This document shows, in pieces, positions 51,828-60,651 of a stretch of DNA of 64,000 nucleotides (positions within the stretch are counted from its first letter, which is position 1; the number at the start of each line of letters is the position of its first letter). Below the pieces are notes generated by a model that did not search any database, was not told the origin of the DNA, and saw only the letters and a program-made list of their open reading frames with translations. The translations under genes were made by a program, and so were the position numbers. The DNA lies in contig SVAU01000007.1 in NCBI GenBank assembly GCA_015059245.1, positions 67,350 through 131,349 on the forward strand, given 5' to 3'. This stretch comes from Bacillota bacterium (lineage in GTDB: Bacteria > Bacillota_I > Bacilli_A > RF39 > UBA660).

Positions 51828-52316
51828 ATGATTAATAAACAAAGTATTTGGTTTACCTTTTTATTTAGTATTATTTTAGTACTTAGTATTTTTTATATTA
51901 CGATGGATACTGAAAAGTTAGATGAACTTATATTAGATGTAGATACTAATGATACTACTTTAGTAGTTAATGAGAGTACGGAATTAGTTGCTTTAAGAGT
52001 ACAAGATGATGAAGAAACATTAGATACTATTAATGAATTACAAAATATATTATTAGATGAAACTAGTGATTTATCTGCTAAGAATGATGCTTATGATCAA
52101 TTATTAAGTATTAATAGTAATAAAAGGATTGAGTCTAGTTTAGAAAAGATTATTAAAGATGAGTTTAAATTAGATAGTTTTGTTAAGTTAAAGAATAATA
52201 ATGTTACTGTATTTATTGATAGTAGTGATCATGATTATAAGTTGGCTAATGATATTATTAGAAGATTATCTAAGGAGTTTAACGAAGATAGATATATTAC
52301 TGTTAAATTTGGTTAA
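51828..52316 (+). CDS. spoIIIAH: Stage III sporulation protein AH-like
   Basis: This 162-residue protein starts MINKQSIWFTFLFSIILVLSI, matching the SpoIIIAH N-terminal membrane anchor, and ends with the ring-forming EscJ/PrgK-like domain (KNNNVTVFIDSSDHDYKLANDIIRRL). SpoIIIAH sits in the mother-cell membrane and binds SpoIIQ across the septum. Here it is alone: no other spoIIIA gene is adjacent, and gerE and gerM follow. A GGAGG site precedes the ATG. Confidence 0.82.
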   Translation: MINKQSIWFTFLFSIILVLSIFYITMDTEKLDELILDVDTNDTTLVVNESTELVALRVQDDEETLDTINELQNILLDETSDLSAKNDAYDQLLSINSNKRIESSLEKIIKDEFKLDSFVKLKNNNVTVFIDSSDHDYKLANDIIRRLSKEFNEDRYITVKFG

Positions 52317-52343
52317 CAAATAAAATTACTTTTTCATAAATTA
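52315..52343 (+). promoter_or_regulatory. SigK/SigE-type promoter of gerE
   Basis: AACA (52315-52318) and CATAAATTA (52335-52343) with a 16-bp gap fit the mother-cell sigma pattern (AC, about 16 bp, CATAnnnTA) just upstream of gerE. SigK dependence of gerE is known in B. subtilis. Confidence 0.5.
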
Positions 52344-52358
52344 TAATGGGAGATATTT

Positions 52359-52562
52359 ATGGAAAGTATTTTAACTAAGAGAGAAAAAGAAATTTTTGAT
52401 TTATTAATATATAATTATTCTATTTTAGAAATATCTAAAATGCTTGGTATTAGTGATAAGACTGTAAGAAATCATATATCTAATGTTATACAAAAGTTAG
52501 ATGTTAATGATAGGTGCCAAGCTATTATATTTTTACTAAAGATTAATGAACTTTGTTTGTAA
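52359..52562 (+). CDS. gerE: Spore germination/coat regulator GerE
   Basis: This 67-residue LuxR-type helix-turn-helix protein closely follows GerE: LTKREKEIFDLLIYN, then the recognition helix DKTVRNHISNVIQKL, without any receiver domain. GerE is the last mother-cell regulator and controls coat genes. GGGAG precedes the ATG. It lies 42 bp after spoIIIAH and 18 bp before gerM. Confidence 0.92.
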   Translation: MESILTKREKEIFDLLIYNYSILEISKMLGISDKTVRNHISNVIQKLDVNDRCQAIIFLLKINELCL

Positions 52563-52580
52563 TTCTTTTGGAGGGGTACT

Positions 52581-53492
52581 ATGATAAAAATGTTTACTTT
52601 TAGAAAGATAGTTATTGCTTCTTTACTTCTTTTAGTTGCTTTGATTTTATATAGTTTTCCTAAAGAGTTAGAACAAGATGTTATTAGTAGTAATTATGAT
52701 AATATTAATATTTATTTAATTGATAGTAATAATTATGTTGCTATGACTAGTATTATTTCTAAGAATGATGATTTTGATTATAAAGTTAGAACTATTATAG
52801 AAGGTTTAACTATTGGTAGTAGTAATATTCCTAAGGGATTTAGTTCTATTATACCTAGAGATACTAAGTTATTAGATTATTCTATTGATAAGGGTTTACT
52901 TAAGATTAATTTTAGTAAACATATACTTAATGTTAGTGTAGATGATGAAGATAGAATGATACAAAGTATTGTTTATTCTCTTACTAGTTTAGAACAAGTA
53001 GATAAAGTTATGATATTTGTTGAGGGTACTATTCTTGATAAGTTACCTAATTCTCATAGGAGATTGGATTTATATTTAGATAGAAGTTATGGTATTAATA
53101 AAGTTGTAGATATAGATAAGTTATCTGGTAGTAGTTGTGTTACTGTATATTATCTTGGAGATAATAATTCTTATGTGCCTATTAGTTATATTACTAATGA
53201 TGATACTGATAAGATTGAAATTATTGTAAATAGTTTAAAGAGTAATAGAATTAATAGTAGTAATTTATCTAGTCATCTTGATTATCAGGTTGAACTTATG
53301 AATTATGAAAGAATTGATGATGAATTTTTTCTTAATTTTAGTGATTCTTTATTAAGTAGTATATATGATGGTAAGTTAAAAGAAGAAGTTAAGTATGCTC
53401 TATCCTATTCTATTTTTGATACTTATAATGTAGAAAATGTTACTTTCTTAATAAATTCTAATAAAATAGATGAATTAAGACTTGCAAATTAA
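52581..53492 (+). CDS. gerM: Spore germination protein GerM
   Basis: This 303-residue protein has an N-terminal membrane anchor (about residues 10-25) and two repeats of the GerMN domain (about 45-165 and 190-300), visible as the paired INIYLID... and VTVYYLG... openings and VDKVMIFVEG / VENVTFLINS ends. GerM is needed for spore formation and germination in B. subtilis. GGAGGGG precedes the ATG. It ends just before the tRNA-Arg promoter. Confidence 0.9.
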   Translation: MIKMFTFRKIVIASLLLLVALILYSFPKELEQDVISSNYDNINIYLIDSNNYVAMTSIISKNDDFDYKVRTIIEGLTIGSSNIPKGFSSIIPRDTKLLDYSIDKGLLKINFSKHILNVSVDDEDRMIQSIVYSLTSLEQVDKVMIFVEGTILDKLPNSHRRLDLYLDRSYGINKVVDIDKLSGSSCVTVYYLGDNNSYVPISYITNDDTDKIEIIVNSLKSNRINSSNLSSHLDYQVELMNYERIDDEFFLNFSDSLLSSIYDGKLKEEVKYALSYSIFDTYNVENVTFLINSNKIDELRLAN

Positions 53493-53510
53493 ATTATTTT
53501 AGTATATAAT
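53482..53510 (+). promoter_or_regulatory. SigA-type promoter of tRNA-Arg
   Basis: TTGCAA (53482-53487) and TATAAT (53505-53510) separated by 17 bp; the -35 box overlaps the end of gerM. Confidence 0.7.
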
Positions 53511-53531
53511 TAGTTTATTCGTTGAGTTCAT

Positions 53532-53608
53532 GTCCTCGTAGCTCAGCTGGATAGAGCATACGCCTTCTAAGCGTACGGTCATAGGTTCGAATCCTATCGG
53601 GGACACCA
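53532..53608 (+). tRNA. tRNA-Arg (anticodon TCT)
   Basis: The acceptor GTCCTCG pairs with CGGGGAC, the D loop contains AGCTCAGCTGGATAGAGC, the anticodon loop is CTTCTAA with anticodon TCT (reads AGA), and the T loop is GGTTCGAATCC. The discriminator base is A and the CCA end is encoded. AGA is the favoured arginine codon in this AT-rich genome. Confidence 0.96.
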
Positions 53609-53617
53609 CTTGAATAA

Positions 53618-53643
53618 TAACTACTCTATTGAGTAGTTTTTTT
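53618..53643 (+). terminator. Intrinsic terminator of tRNA-Arg
   Basis: ACTACTC / GAGTAGT with a TATT loop followed by six or more T. Confidence 0.85.
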
Positions 53644-53660
53644 CTTGCTATTTTTTAATA

Positions 53661-53684
53661 AAAAAAGGAAGTTTGTACTTCCTT
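53661..53684 (-). terminator. Intrinsic terminator of the ClpX-like ATPase gene
   Basis: AAGGAAGT / ACTTCCTT hairpin with a T-rich tail on the minus strand. Confidence 0.8.
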
Positions 53685-55266
53685 ATTTTAATGTTATATT
53701 TTGGGGATCTACTACTAATTCTGGAGTAAGTATTAGTTGTTTTACTTTTCCTTCGTTAGCTAGTATTTGATATTCAGCTTCTGATAAAGTTGTTAAGATT
53801 ATATTATTTAAATCTCTCATACTCTTTTCTTCTTTTGATAGTTTTTCTAAGACTGCTTCGATGTAATCATCTAGAATAACTAGTTGTACTCCGAATTGTT
53901 CTTCGTATCTTCTTTTTTTAGATAATAGAATACTTAGTTTGGATTCTAACATTACTCTTCTTTGATCTTCTTTAGTTAATGGTTTGTATGCAAATACATG
54001 TGGTATTCTAGTTACTAGTTCTTTGCTGTAGTATTCGCCTTCTGTTATTTTTGATGGAGTGAATACTAATTCTTCTTCTACCCTTGTTGTTCCGAATCCT
54101 AATGGATTCTTTTTCTTTTCGAATAATTCTTGGAAGGCTCCACCAAACATTTTGTTTAGCATTCTTGTATTGAATGTATAGTCTCCTGATGGTTTATCTA
54201 TCATGAAGTTATCGCCTTCTATGAATTTTAATAATATTTGTTTTACTGATTGTTTTATATCTAATTCATCTTTTCCTATCTTATCGAATTCATCTAGGAA
54301 TATGAATGCTTTTTGGGCTTTTTCTAAATCATATCCGCTTGCTACTATAAGTGCATATAGGTAATCTTCTAGTGAAGGGCCTTTGATACCTTGTGGAACT
54401 AAATTTGCGGTATTTAGTTGTACAAATGGTAATCCTAGGTATTCGGATGCTGCTCTAGCTGTTTCTGTTTTACCTGTACCTGTTGGTCCTACTATAAGGA
54501 TTGATTCTGTACCATATTCTGGTGTAGATCTATAATTCATTATTAGTTGAGTAGCAATACGTCTTAATTCTTCATCATGACCAAATACTCTTTCTTTTAA
54601 GTATCGTTCTAATCCTACTACTGATATTGTTTTAGTATCAGTTGAATCTGTAGTAGATGCTACTGTTACTGATTGTTTTTTAGGATCTGATACTTTTTTA
54701 TTTAAACCTATTTCTGTTACATGACCATTATTTACTGTAACAGATGTTACTGAATCTTTCTTTTCTTGATCTCTAAATTGTTTTATTAAACGACGATATC
54801 TCTCTAATTTTTCTCTTGCTTCTTGAATACTTGGACAATTCATTAATTCATCTAGGGCATCACAGTTTAGTGTTACTGCTGGCATATCTTTTTGTCTTTC
54901 GTATGTTTCTTTGCCATTTGATTTAACAAATTCTTTGTAGTTAACTTTTCTTTTTATTAATTTACCATCTTTTACTTCGATAGTTAAGATATAATCACTT
55001 TCTTCTGATAGATAGAATTCTGTTATAAAATCTATATCGTCATATTCATATAGTTCTTTTAATGCTTCTATAGACATGATACTATCTACTAGTTCTTCAT
55101 TTTGTAAAGATTCAACATTGAATGCTGTTTTATGGACAGTTTCATTATAGAAGTTTTCTCCTACACTATATCCTTCTACTGTACCTATTGGTGTAAGGAC
55201 ATACATAGTATCATTTATTTTAATTACTTTGTATCTTATACCTATTTCTGTTAATGTTTCTGCCAT
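53683..55266 (-). CDS. AAA+ ATPase, ClpX/HslU-like (AAA_2)
   Basis: This 527-residue protein has an N-terminal region of unknown fold (about residues 1-200) and a C-terminal AAA+ domain with Walker A VGPTGTGKTETARA, Walker B FIFLDEFDKIG and a ClpB-D2-type small domain at the end. It lacks the zinc finger of ClpX, so it is a relative, not ClpX itself. Its partner is unknown. The start was placed at the ATG at 55266, behind AAGGGGTG. Confidence 0.75.
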   Translation of the reverse strand: MAETLTEIGIRYKVIKINDTMYVLTPIGTVEGYSVGENFYNETVHKTAFNVESLQNEELVDSIMSIEALKELYEYDDIDFITEFYLSEESDYILTIEVKDGKLIKRKVNYKEFVKSNGKETYERQKDMPAVTLNCDALDELMNCPSIQEAREKLERYRRLIKQFRDQEKKDSVTSVTVNNGHVTEIGLNKKVSDPKKQSVTVASTTDSTDTKTISVVGLERYLKERVFGHDEELRRIATQLIMNYRSTPEYGTESILIVGPTGTGKTETARAASEYLGLPFVQLNTANLVPQGIKGPSLEDYLYALIVASGYDLEKAQKAFIFLDEFDKIGKDELDIKQSVKQILLKFIEGDNFMIDKPSGDYTFNTRMLNKMFGGAFQELFEKKKNPLGFGTTRVEEELVFTPSKITEGEYYSKELVTRIPHVFAYKPLTKEDQRRVMLESKLSILLSKKRRYEEQFGVQLVILDDYIEAVLEKLSKEEKSMRDLNNIILTTLSEAEYQILANEGKVKQLILTPELVVDPQNITLK

Positions 55267-55313
55267 ATAGAACACCCCTTGTTGTCGTGCTATTTATTAT
55301 ACTTTAGGTACAT

Positions 55314-55338
55314 AAAAAAAGCAAACAATATTGTTTGC
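55314..55338 (-). terminator. Intrinsic terminator of the rpsB-tsf-frr region
   Basis: GCAAACAA / TTGTTTGC hairpin with a run of seven T on the minus strand, at the frr stop. Confidence 0.8.
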
Positions 55339-55877
55339 TATACTTTCATAAGTTCTTCTTCTTTTTCTTTATATTTTTCATCAACTTTTTTATTGTAATC
55401 GTTGATTAATTGTTGAACTTCTTCTAACATTCTTTTTTCGTCGTCTTCAGTAATTTCTTCATTCTTTTTAATATCATCATTAGCTTCTTGACGTACTTTT
55501 CTTAATGCTACTTTTGTATCTTCAGCTATTTGTTTTGCTTGTTTAACGTAGTCTCTTCTTCTTTCTTCAGTTAATTGAGGAACAGTTAGAATAACACATT
55601 CTCCGTTATCAGTAGGATTGATTCCTAAGTTAGCTTCTTGAATAGCTTTTACTATGTCTTTAATGCATCCTCTATCGAATGGTTTGATCATTAATGTTCT
55701 TGCTTCTGGAACTGTCATGTTAGCAAGTGATTGGATTGGTGTTGGTGTACCATAGTAGTCTACCATAATACCATTTACCATAGCTGGGTTGGCACGTCCA
55801 GCTCTAATTGTATTTAATCTTGAATCCATTGTTTCAAGTGCTGCCATCATATTAAATTCGACTTCTGCGTCTATCAT
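55338..55877 (-). CDS. frr: Ribosome recycling factor
   Basis: This 179-residue protein has the RRF signature LNTIRAGRANPAMVNGIMVDYYG, TPIQSLANMTVPEART and the C-terminal long helix with TEERRRDYVKQAK. RRF splits post-termination ribosomes with EF-G. In most Bacillota pyrH precedes frr in the rpsB-tsf-pyrH-frr cluster; here a small thioredoxin-fold membrane protein gene takes that position. Confidence 0.96.
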   Translation of the reverse strand: MIDAEVEFNMMAALETMDSRLNTIRAGRANPAMVNGIMVDYYGTPTPIQSLANMTVPEARTLMIKPFDRGCIKDIVKAIQEANLGINPTDNGECVILTVPQLTEERRRDYVKQAKQIAEDTKVALRKVRQEANDDIKKNEEITEDDEKRMLEEVQQLINDYNKKVDEKYKEKEEELMKV

Positions 55878-55923
55878 CGTTTGTTTCTCTCCTTTTTGCT
55901 GATTTAATTATATAGTATTTTTT

Positions 55924-56514
55924 CTATTTATTCAAATAATATTTGTTTATTGCGTTTGTTATTTCGTCTTTGAATTTGAATTCTTGTTGTAGTGTCCAAT
56001 AATCTTCTACTGTATCTGTATTTTTCATAGCAGATGTTTCTGTGTTATAGTATTTTACTTTACCGTTTTCTATTATATAGAATGATGGTGATAATAGATT
56101 ATTTACACTGGTATCTGTAGTAGTTAAATATCCATCTAGTTTTTCTACTATTTTATAATAATTTGAATTACCTTGAGCTTTATCGTTTATTATATCGTAG
56201 TATTTTACGTCTTTTAGATTTAGTTCTTCTACTATTTTGTTTATTTCTGTTATGTATTTTTGTGAAAATTGTGATTTAGAACTTCCTATTACTATTATAT
56301 GTTTACCTTCATCAAATAGTTTTATGAATTTAGCACCACTTATTACTTGGAAATTTTCTTTTTTTATTTCTTTATAGTAATCGTTTATAGTTAGTACTTT
56401 TATTTCACTATTACCAGCATATTTATTACCTAGATAGATGAATGCTACTAGCATAGCAATAAATATGATTGCATATATACCTTTTCTTATTATGTCTTTT
56501 GTTTTTCTATTCAT
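55924..56514 (-). CDS. Membrane-anchored thioredoxin-fold protein without a CXXC motif
   Basis: This 196-residue protein has an N-terminal transmembrane segment (about residues 10-28) and a thioredoxin-like domain (KHIIVIGSSKSQFSQKYITEINKIV; LSPSFYIIENGKVKYY with the usual cis-Pro). The redox CXXC is replaced by a stretch without Cys (GSSKSQFS), so redox activity is unlikely. It lies between tsf and frr where pyrH is usual. The start was set at the ATG at 56514. Role unknown. Confidence 0.6.
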   Translation of the reverse strand: MNRKTKDIIRKGIYAIIFIAMLVAFIYLGNKYAGNSEIKVLTINDYYKEIKKENFQVISGAKFIKLFDEGKHIIVIGSSKSQFSQKYITEINKIVEELNLKDVKYYDIINDKAQGNSNYYKIVEKLDGYLTTTDTSVNNLLSPSFYIIENGKVKYYNTETSAMKNTDTVEDYWTLQQEFKFKDEITNAINKYYLNK

Positions 56515-56570
56515 GTAGTTCACTTCCTATCAATAATTATATCATGAATAGTTGATTTCTTAGCAAATAA

Positions 56571-56597
56571 AAAAGACACTTGTAAAAAAGTGTCTAA
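56571..56597 (-). terminator. Intrinsic terminator of rpsB-tsf
   Basis: AGACACT / AGTGTCT hairpin with a T-rich tail on the minus strand, shortly after the tsf stop. Confidence 0.8.
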
Positions 56598-56600
56598 TTA

Positions 56601-57473
56601 TTATCCATTAATTTGAGCCATTACTTCTTCAGCGAAGTTGTCTTGACGTTTTTCAATACCTTCACCTACAACGAAGCTTGTACTTCCAATTAATTCCCCA
56701 CCATTGTTAGTTACATATTTAGTTACATCTATGTCTCCATCTTTAATGAATGCTTGTAATGAAAGACAGATTTCTTTGTAGAATTTGTTAATTCTTCCTT
56801 CTACCATTTTTTCAGCTATTTCAGCAGGTTTTCCTTCGTTCATAGCTAGTTCTTTTTGAACTTTTCTTTCGTTTTCTACTACTTCAGCAGGAACATCACT
56901 CTTAAATACATATTTAGGTTTCATAGCAGCATGTTGCATAGCTACGTCTTTAGCAACTTCTTCAGAAGCTCCTTTAACTACTGCTAGAACAGCAATTTTT
57001 CCACCCATATGTAGGTATTTCCCGAAGTTTTCATCGTCATTTTTTTCAATAACAGCTAAACGACGGAAGTCTAATTTTTCTCCGATTTTTGCAGTTTTAG
57101 CAACTACATAATCTTTAATTGTTCCATCTTCGAAAGCTAATGCGTTAGCTTCTTCTAATGTTTTAGCGTCACTATTTAAAATAGTTTCACCAATGTTTTT
57201 GATCATTTCAGTAAATTCTTCATTCTTACTTACGAAGTCAGTTTCAGCATTTACTTCGATCATAACGGCTTTATTTCCTTTTATAAATATATCAGCTAAA
57301 CCTTCAGCAGCAATTCTTGCTTCTTTTTTACCAGCTTTAGCGATACCTTTTTCACGTAACCAATCTACTGCAGCATCTAAATTTCCATCACATTCAGCTA
57401 ATGCTTTTTTGCAGTCCATCATACCTGCACCAGTTTGTTCACGTAGTTCTTTTACTAAGCTTGCGCTTATCAT
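56601..57473 (-). CDS. tsf: Elongation factor Ts
   Basis: This 290-residue protein has the UBA-like N-terminus LVKELREQTGAGMMDCKKAL and the EF-Ts core motif EVNAETDFVSKNEEF. EF-Ts exchanges GDP for GTP on EF-Tu. It follows rpsB by 37 bp in the standard order and is closed by a terminator. Confidence 0.96.
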   Translation of the reverse strand: MISASLVKELREQTGAGMMDCKKALAECDGNLDAAVDWLREKGIAKAGKKEARIAAEGLADIFIKGNKAVMIEVNAETDFVSKNEEFTEMIKNIGETILNSDAKTLEEANALAFEDGTIKDYVVAKTAKIGEKLDFRRLAVIEKNDDENFGKYLHMGGKIAVLAVVKGASEEVAKDVAMQHAAMKPKYVFKSDVPAEVVENERKVQKELAMNEGKPAEIAEKMVEGRINKFYKEICLSLQAFIKDGDIDVTKYVTNNGGELIGSTSFVVGEGIEKRQDNFAEEVMAQING

Positions 57474-57510
57474 AGTGTAACCTTCTTTCTAAAAATTAAA
57501 TATTTATATA

Positions 57511-58452
57511 TTATTCACTTAAAGATGCGATTAGTTCATCTTTTTTCATTGTTGAGTATCCTTTGATACCAGCAGTTTTAGCCATTGCTTTTAATTCAGT
57601 TAAAGTTTTTGCACTTAAATCTTCAGTTGCTTCTTCTTCTTCAACTACTTCTTCAACAACTTCTTCTACTACTTCTGGAGCAGCAACTTCTTCTACTACT
57701 TCAGTTTTTTCTTCTTTTTTAACTTCTTTTTTAGCTTTTTTATCTTCTTCAGTAACGTAGTCGATTATTTCTCCACCTTGTACTTCAGCGATAGCGTTTC
57801 CTAAAACACCTAAAACAACTTTAACAGCTCTAACAGCATCATCGTTACCAGGGATTACATAGTCAACATCGTCTGGATCACAGTTAGTGTCTACGATACC
57901 AAATATAGGTATATTTAATTTTCTAGCTTCTCTTATTGCGTTTAATTCCTTTTTAGGATCAACAATAATCATAGCTTGTGGTAATTTATCCATAGCACGG
58001 ATACCACATAATAATTTGTTTAATTTTTCGTATTCTTTTTTAAGTTCGATAACTTCTTTTTTAGGTAGTACATCGAATGTTCCGTCTTTTTCCATTTTTT
58101 CGATTTGTTCTAGACGTTTAACTCTACTTCTGATTGTTCTGAAGTTAGTTAATGTTCCACCTAACCATCTTTCAGTTACGTAGTAAGAATTTGTTCTTTC
58201 TGCGTTTTCTTTTGCAGCTTCTTGAGCTTGCTTTTTAGTACCTACAAATAAGAAAGTACCTCCATTTGCAGCAATTTTATTAATTTCTGCATATGCTTCT
58301 TCGATTTTACCTAATGTTTTTTGTAAATCGATAATATAAATATCATCTCTAGTTGTAAAGATGTATTCTTTCATTTTTGGATTCCATCTTTTTGTTTGAT
58401 GTCCAAAATGAACTCCAGCTTCTAATAAATAACTTAAAGAAACTACGGCCAT
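57511..58452 (-). CDS. rpsB: 30S ribosomal protein S2 with a C-terminal extension
   Basis: The first 230 residues are a standard S2 ([45 protein letters not shown]). The last about 80 residues are extra: an acidic Glu/Val-rich linker ([16 protein letters not shown]) and a terminal segment ([20 protein letters not shown]...) like a Rho N-terminal/SAP-type nucleic-acid-binding motif. B. subtilis S2 has 246 residues. GGAGGG precedes the ATG. A structured leader lies upstream. Confidence 0.95.
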   Translation of the reverse strand: MAVVSLSYLLEAGVHFGHQTKRWNPKMKEYIFTTRDDIYIIDLQKTLGKIEEAYAEINKIAANGGTFLFVGTKKQAQEAAKENAERTNSYYVTERWLGGTLTNFRTIRSRVKRLEQIEKMEKDGTFDVLPKKEVIELKKEYEKLNKLLCGIRAMDKLPQAMIIVDPKKELNAIREARKLNIPIFGIVDTNCDPDDVDYVIPGNDDAVRAVKVVLGVLGNAIAEVQGGEIIDYVTEEDKKAKKEVKKEEKTEVVEEVAAPEVVEEVVEEVVEEEEATEDLSAKTLTELKAMAKTAGIKGYSTMKKDELIASLSE

Positions 58453-58558
58453 AAAAATTCCCTCCTTCGTTAATCACCTGTAAGCATCTTCCCTATATCT
58501 CACCTCTTCGGCACTCGAGATATAAGTCCGCTATACATGTTTATTTGCTTTTTAAAGC
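58453..58558 (-). promoter_or_regulatory. Structured 5' leader of rpsB
   Basis: Between the promoter and the rpsB start the leader holds a TATATCTC / GAGATATA stem (58517-58524 with 58494-58501). The loop, read on the minus strand, has GAGTGCCGAAGAGGT, followed by a purine-rich stretch and AAGGAGGG. Such leaders can bind ribosomal proteins for feedback control; that function here is inferred. Confidence 0.5.
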
Positions 58559-58565
58559 CGCAACT

Positions 58566-58594
58566 ATTGTATCAAAAAAAAACACCTTTAACAA
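58566..58594 (-). promoter_or_regulatory. SigA-type promoter of rpsB-tsf, inside the preceding terminator
   Basis: TTGTTA (58594-58589) and TACAAT (58571-58566) are separated by 17 bp. The -35 box is in the loop of the terminator of the upstream gene. Confidence 0.65.
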
Positions 58595-58604
58595 GTGTTT
58601 TTTA
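58579..58604 (-). terminator. Intrinsic terminator of the 240-residue membrane protein gene
   Basis: AACACTT / AAGGTGTT hairpin with a run of nine T on the minus strand, overlapping the rpsB promoter. Confidence 0.75.
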
Positions 58605-58625
58605 TGCTATTTTTGTTGTTTTTTA

Positions 58626-59348
58626 TTATCTTTTTTTAAGAACAAGTTGTCCTTCACAAGTACCATTTGTTAATTCAGCGTTATCTTCTACGTCTACTAT
58701 TAGGTCATGTCCGCTTAATGAAGAGTATTTTTTAGTATCTACTTCTTCTACACTAACGATAACTGCTTTAGAAGCACCTTCTACCATTACATGACTATAG
58801 TCACCATTTTCGCTTCTTTTAACTACTTTAGTTTCTCTAGTAGTAACTTCTTTAGTACATTTACCATTTTCTAGTACATAACCAGCTGGTGCCATATATA
58901 CAGTTTGACCGTTTAAGTCTTGTTTAATAGGTTCTACTACAGATGTTCTAGTTACATCTAATGTAAGAATAGCTATAGTTTCTCCTTTTTCAGTATAATA
59001 TACACCATCAATTACACAATATTGTGCACCTGATTCAGTTAATTCTGTTACTAGTTTTTCTCCAGAACAATATTCAGCATCGTATGCTTGATCTATTACT
59101 ACTGTTTCTGGGAATGATACTAATTTATCTTCATCCATATATGAAGCTATTAAGCTTTCTGCTCTTGTAGTTTCTTTATGATCGTTATATGCATTTAATC
59201 CAAAGTATGTAGCGGCTATTCCACCACCTAATACTGCTATAACACCTATAGTTGCTAGAGCTACTTTAGCTCCTGTACCTTTTTTATTACTTTTTGGTTT
59301 TGATTGTACTTGTTGTTCTCTTTCTTCTTCATAGAATCCGTCTTGCAT
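58626..59348 (-). CDS. Single-pass membrane protein, 240 residues
   Basis: No family is recognised. It has a charged N-terminal cytoplasmic tail (about 27 residues, Lys/Gln-rich), one transmembrane segment (about 28-52, Gly/Ala-rich), and an outside domain with four Cys that may form two disulfides (AEYCSGEK, AQYCVID, NGKCTKE, NGTCEGQ). It stands alone between ylmH and rpsB. GGGGG precedes the ATG. Confidence 0.6.
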   Translation of the reverse strand: MQDGFYEEEREQQVQSKPKSNKKGTGAKVALATIGVIAVLGGGIAATYFGLNAYNDHKETTRAESLIASYMDEDKLVSFPETVVIDQAYDAEYCSGEKLVTELTESGAQYCVIDGVYYTEKGETIAILTLDVTRTSVVEPIKQDLNGQTVYMAPAGYVLENGKCTKEVTTRETKVVKRSENGDYSHVMVEGASKAVIVSVEEVDTKKYSSLSGHDLIVDVEDNAELTNGTCEGQLVLKKR

Positions 59349-59417
59349 GTTGAATCCCCCTTTTCATAAGTGTTTTAAGTTTACTACATGATTATTTATA
59401 TGTCAAATTTAACTTAA

Positions 59418-60110
59418 TTATTTATACATTAATATTTCTATGATATATCCACCTTTTTTAGTGTTTTTTAATACTTTATTAAACTTAAATTTACCATGTT
59501 TTCTAATACTGAATGTATCTTGTTCTTTTAATACTCTAGTTGGTTTGATATCTTCATCGTTGTTAAGTACTATTTCTTTATTTTTAAATTTATCTAGTAC
59601 TTGGTTTCTACTTTCGTTTGTTATTGTACTTACTACATTGTCTATACGTAGAGATGTAACTATATATTCTTTAGCTACATATTCTTGTTTAAAGTAGTTA
59701 GATATACTTAAATCTACTGGTATTAATTCGACCTTATTATTTCTTATTTCTAATATATTATATTTAAAATAGTCTTCTAAATGAGGCAATAAAAAAATAT
59801 AGAAAGAGTCTTCATACTTTATTATGTCTCCAAAAGTATCTTCTTTGATACCTAAAGAGAATATTGTACCTAATATATCTTGATGACGTAGAGATACTTT
59901 AGAGGATATCTTATATAACTTAATATCAGGTATTTCTTTTTTATAAAGTATTACTTTATTAGATTCAGGATATAACTCATATACTTTATATTCATTCTTA
60001 CTTAGTTTACCTTTTACTAAAGATAAGTCTTTAGGATTAAGAAAATTAGTATACCCTTTGTTATATAGAGAATCTATAATCTTTTCTATATTATAATTGT
60101 TTGATTTCAT
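59418..60110 (-). CDS. ylmH: YlmH family RNA-binding protein (S4 domain)
   Basis: This 230-residue protein matches YlmH: the middle motif SLRHQDILGTIFSLGIKEDTFGDI and the C-terminal S4 domain (TSLRIDNVVSTITNESRNQVLDKF, DTFSIRKHGKFKFNKVL). YlmH binds ribosomal RNA/tRNA on the 50S subunit and has been tied to ribosome-associated quality control in B. subtilis. It is separated here from sepF/divIVA, with which it usually clusters. It overlaps the preceding membrane protein gene by 20 bp. Confidence 0.9.
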   Translation of the reverse strand: MKSNNYNIEKIIDSLYNKGYTNFLNPKDLSLVKGKLSKNEYKVYELYPESNKVILYKKEIPDIKLYKISSKVSLRHQDILGTIFSLGIKEDTFGDIIKYEDSFYIFLLPHLEDYFKYNILEIRNNKVELIPVDLSISNYFKQEYVAKEYIVTSLRIDNVVSTITNESRNQVLDKFKNKEIVLNNDEDIKPTRVLKEQDTFSIRKHGKFKFNKVLKNTKKGGYIIEILMYK

Positions 60111-60579
60111 TATTCATTCTTCTTACTATACTTATTATTTTGTTTGACACATATAATAATATAATATTTAAAATACTTGTTGTAAACAAAATAATATATG
60201 TAATTAGAATAGATTTAATATATATAGATATCATAGTAATTATAAATACTATTATAGTTATTGGTATTAGAGTAAGTTTATCTTTAAGAGATAGTTCTAA
60301 ATCATAATTATTTGATTCATAGTATGAATATATAAATAAAAATAAATTTATAGTAGCAAATAATAATGAAGATACTAGTTCTATTTGAGCAGATTTTCTA
60401 TGTACATAATAGAATATTAGAAATAGTATAAATAATAATATATTCTTAATAGGTATTATATTCTTAATATTTAATAATAAATAATGATTATCTTTTAATT
60501 TATATAGATTATTCTTAGTTTCAAATAATAAATATAATATCCATGGTATTAAAGATACTAAAATAATAATTTTATTCAT
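60091..60579 (-). CDS. Multi-pass membrane protein, 162 residues
   Basis: No family is recognised. The protein has about five hydrophobic segments separated by short charged loops and an Arg/Asn-rich C-terminus. It overlaps ylmH by 20 bp and would be translationally coupled to it. The start was set at the ATG at 60579, behind GAGGTGAT. In B. subtilis the YggT-like ylmG precedes ylmH, but this protein is longer and lacks the YggT motif. Confidence 0.55.
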   Translation of the reverse strand: MNKIIILVSLIPWILYLLFETKNNLYKLKDNHYLLLNIKNIIPIKNILLFILFLIFYYVHRKSAQIELVSSLLFATINLFLFIYSYYESNNYDLELSLKDKLTLIPITIIVFIITMISIYIKSILITYIILFTTSILNIILLYVSNKIISIVRRMNNEIKQL

Positions 60580-60651
60580 ATATATCACCTCTTTTTTTAT
60601 TAGTTTTTATTATATTAAATAGTATATATTAGTATCAATGTTTTTTTATTT

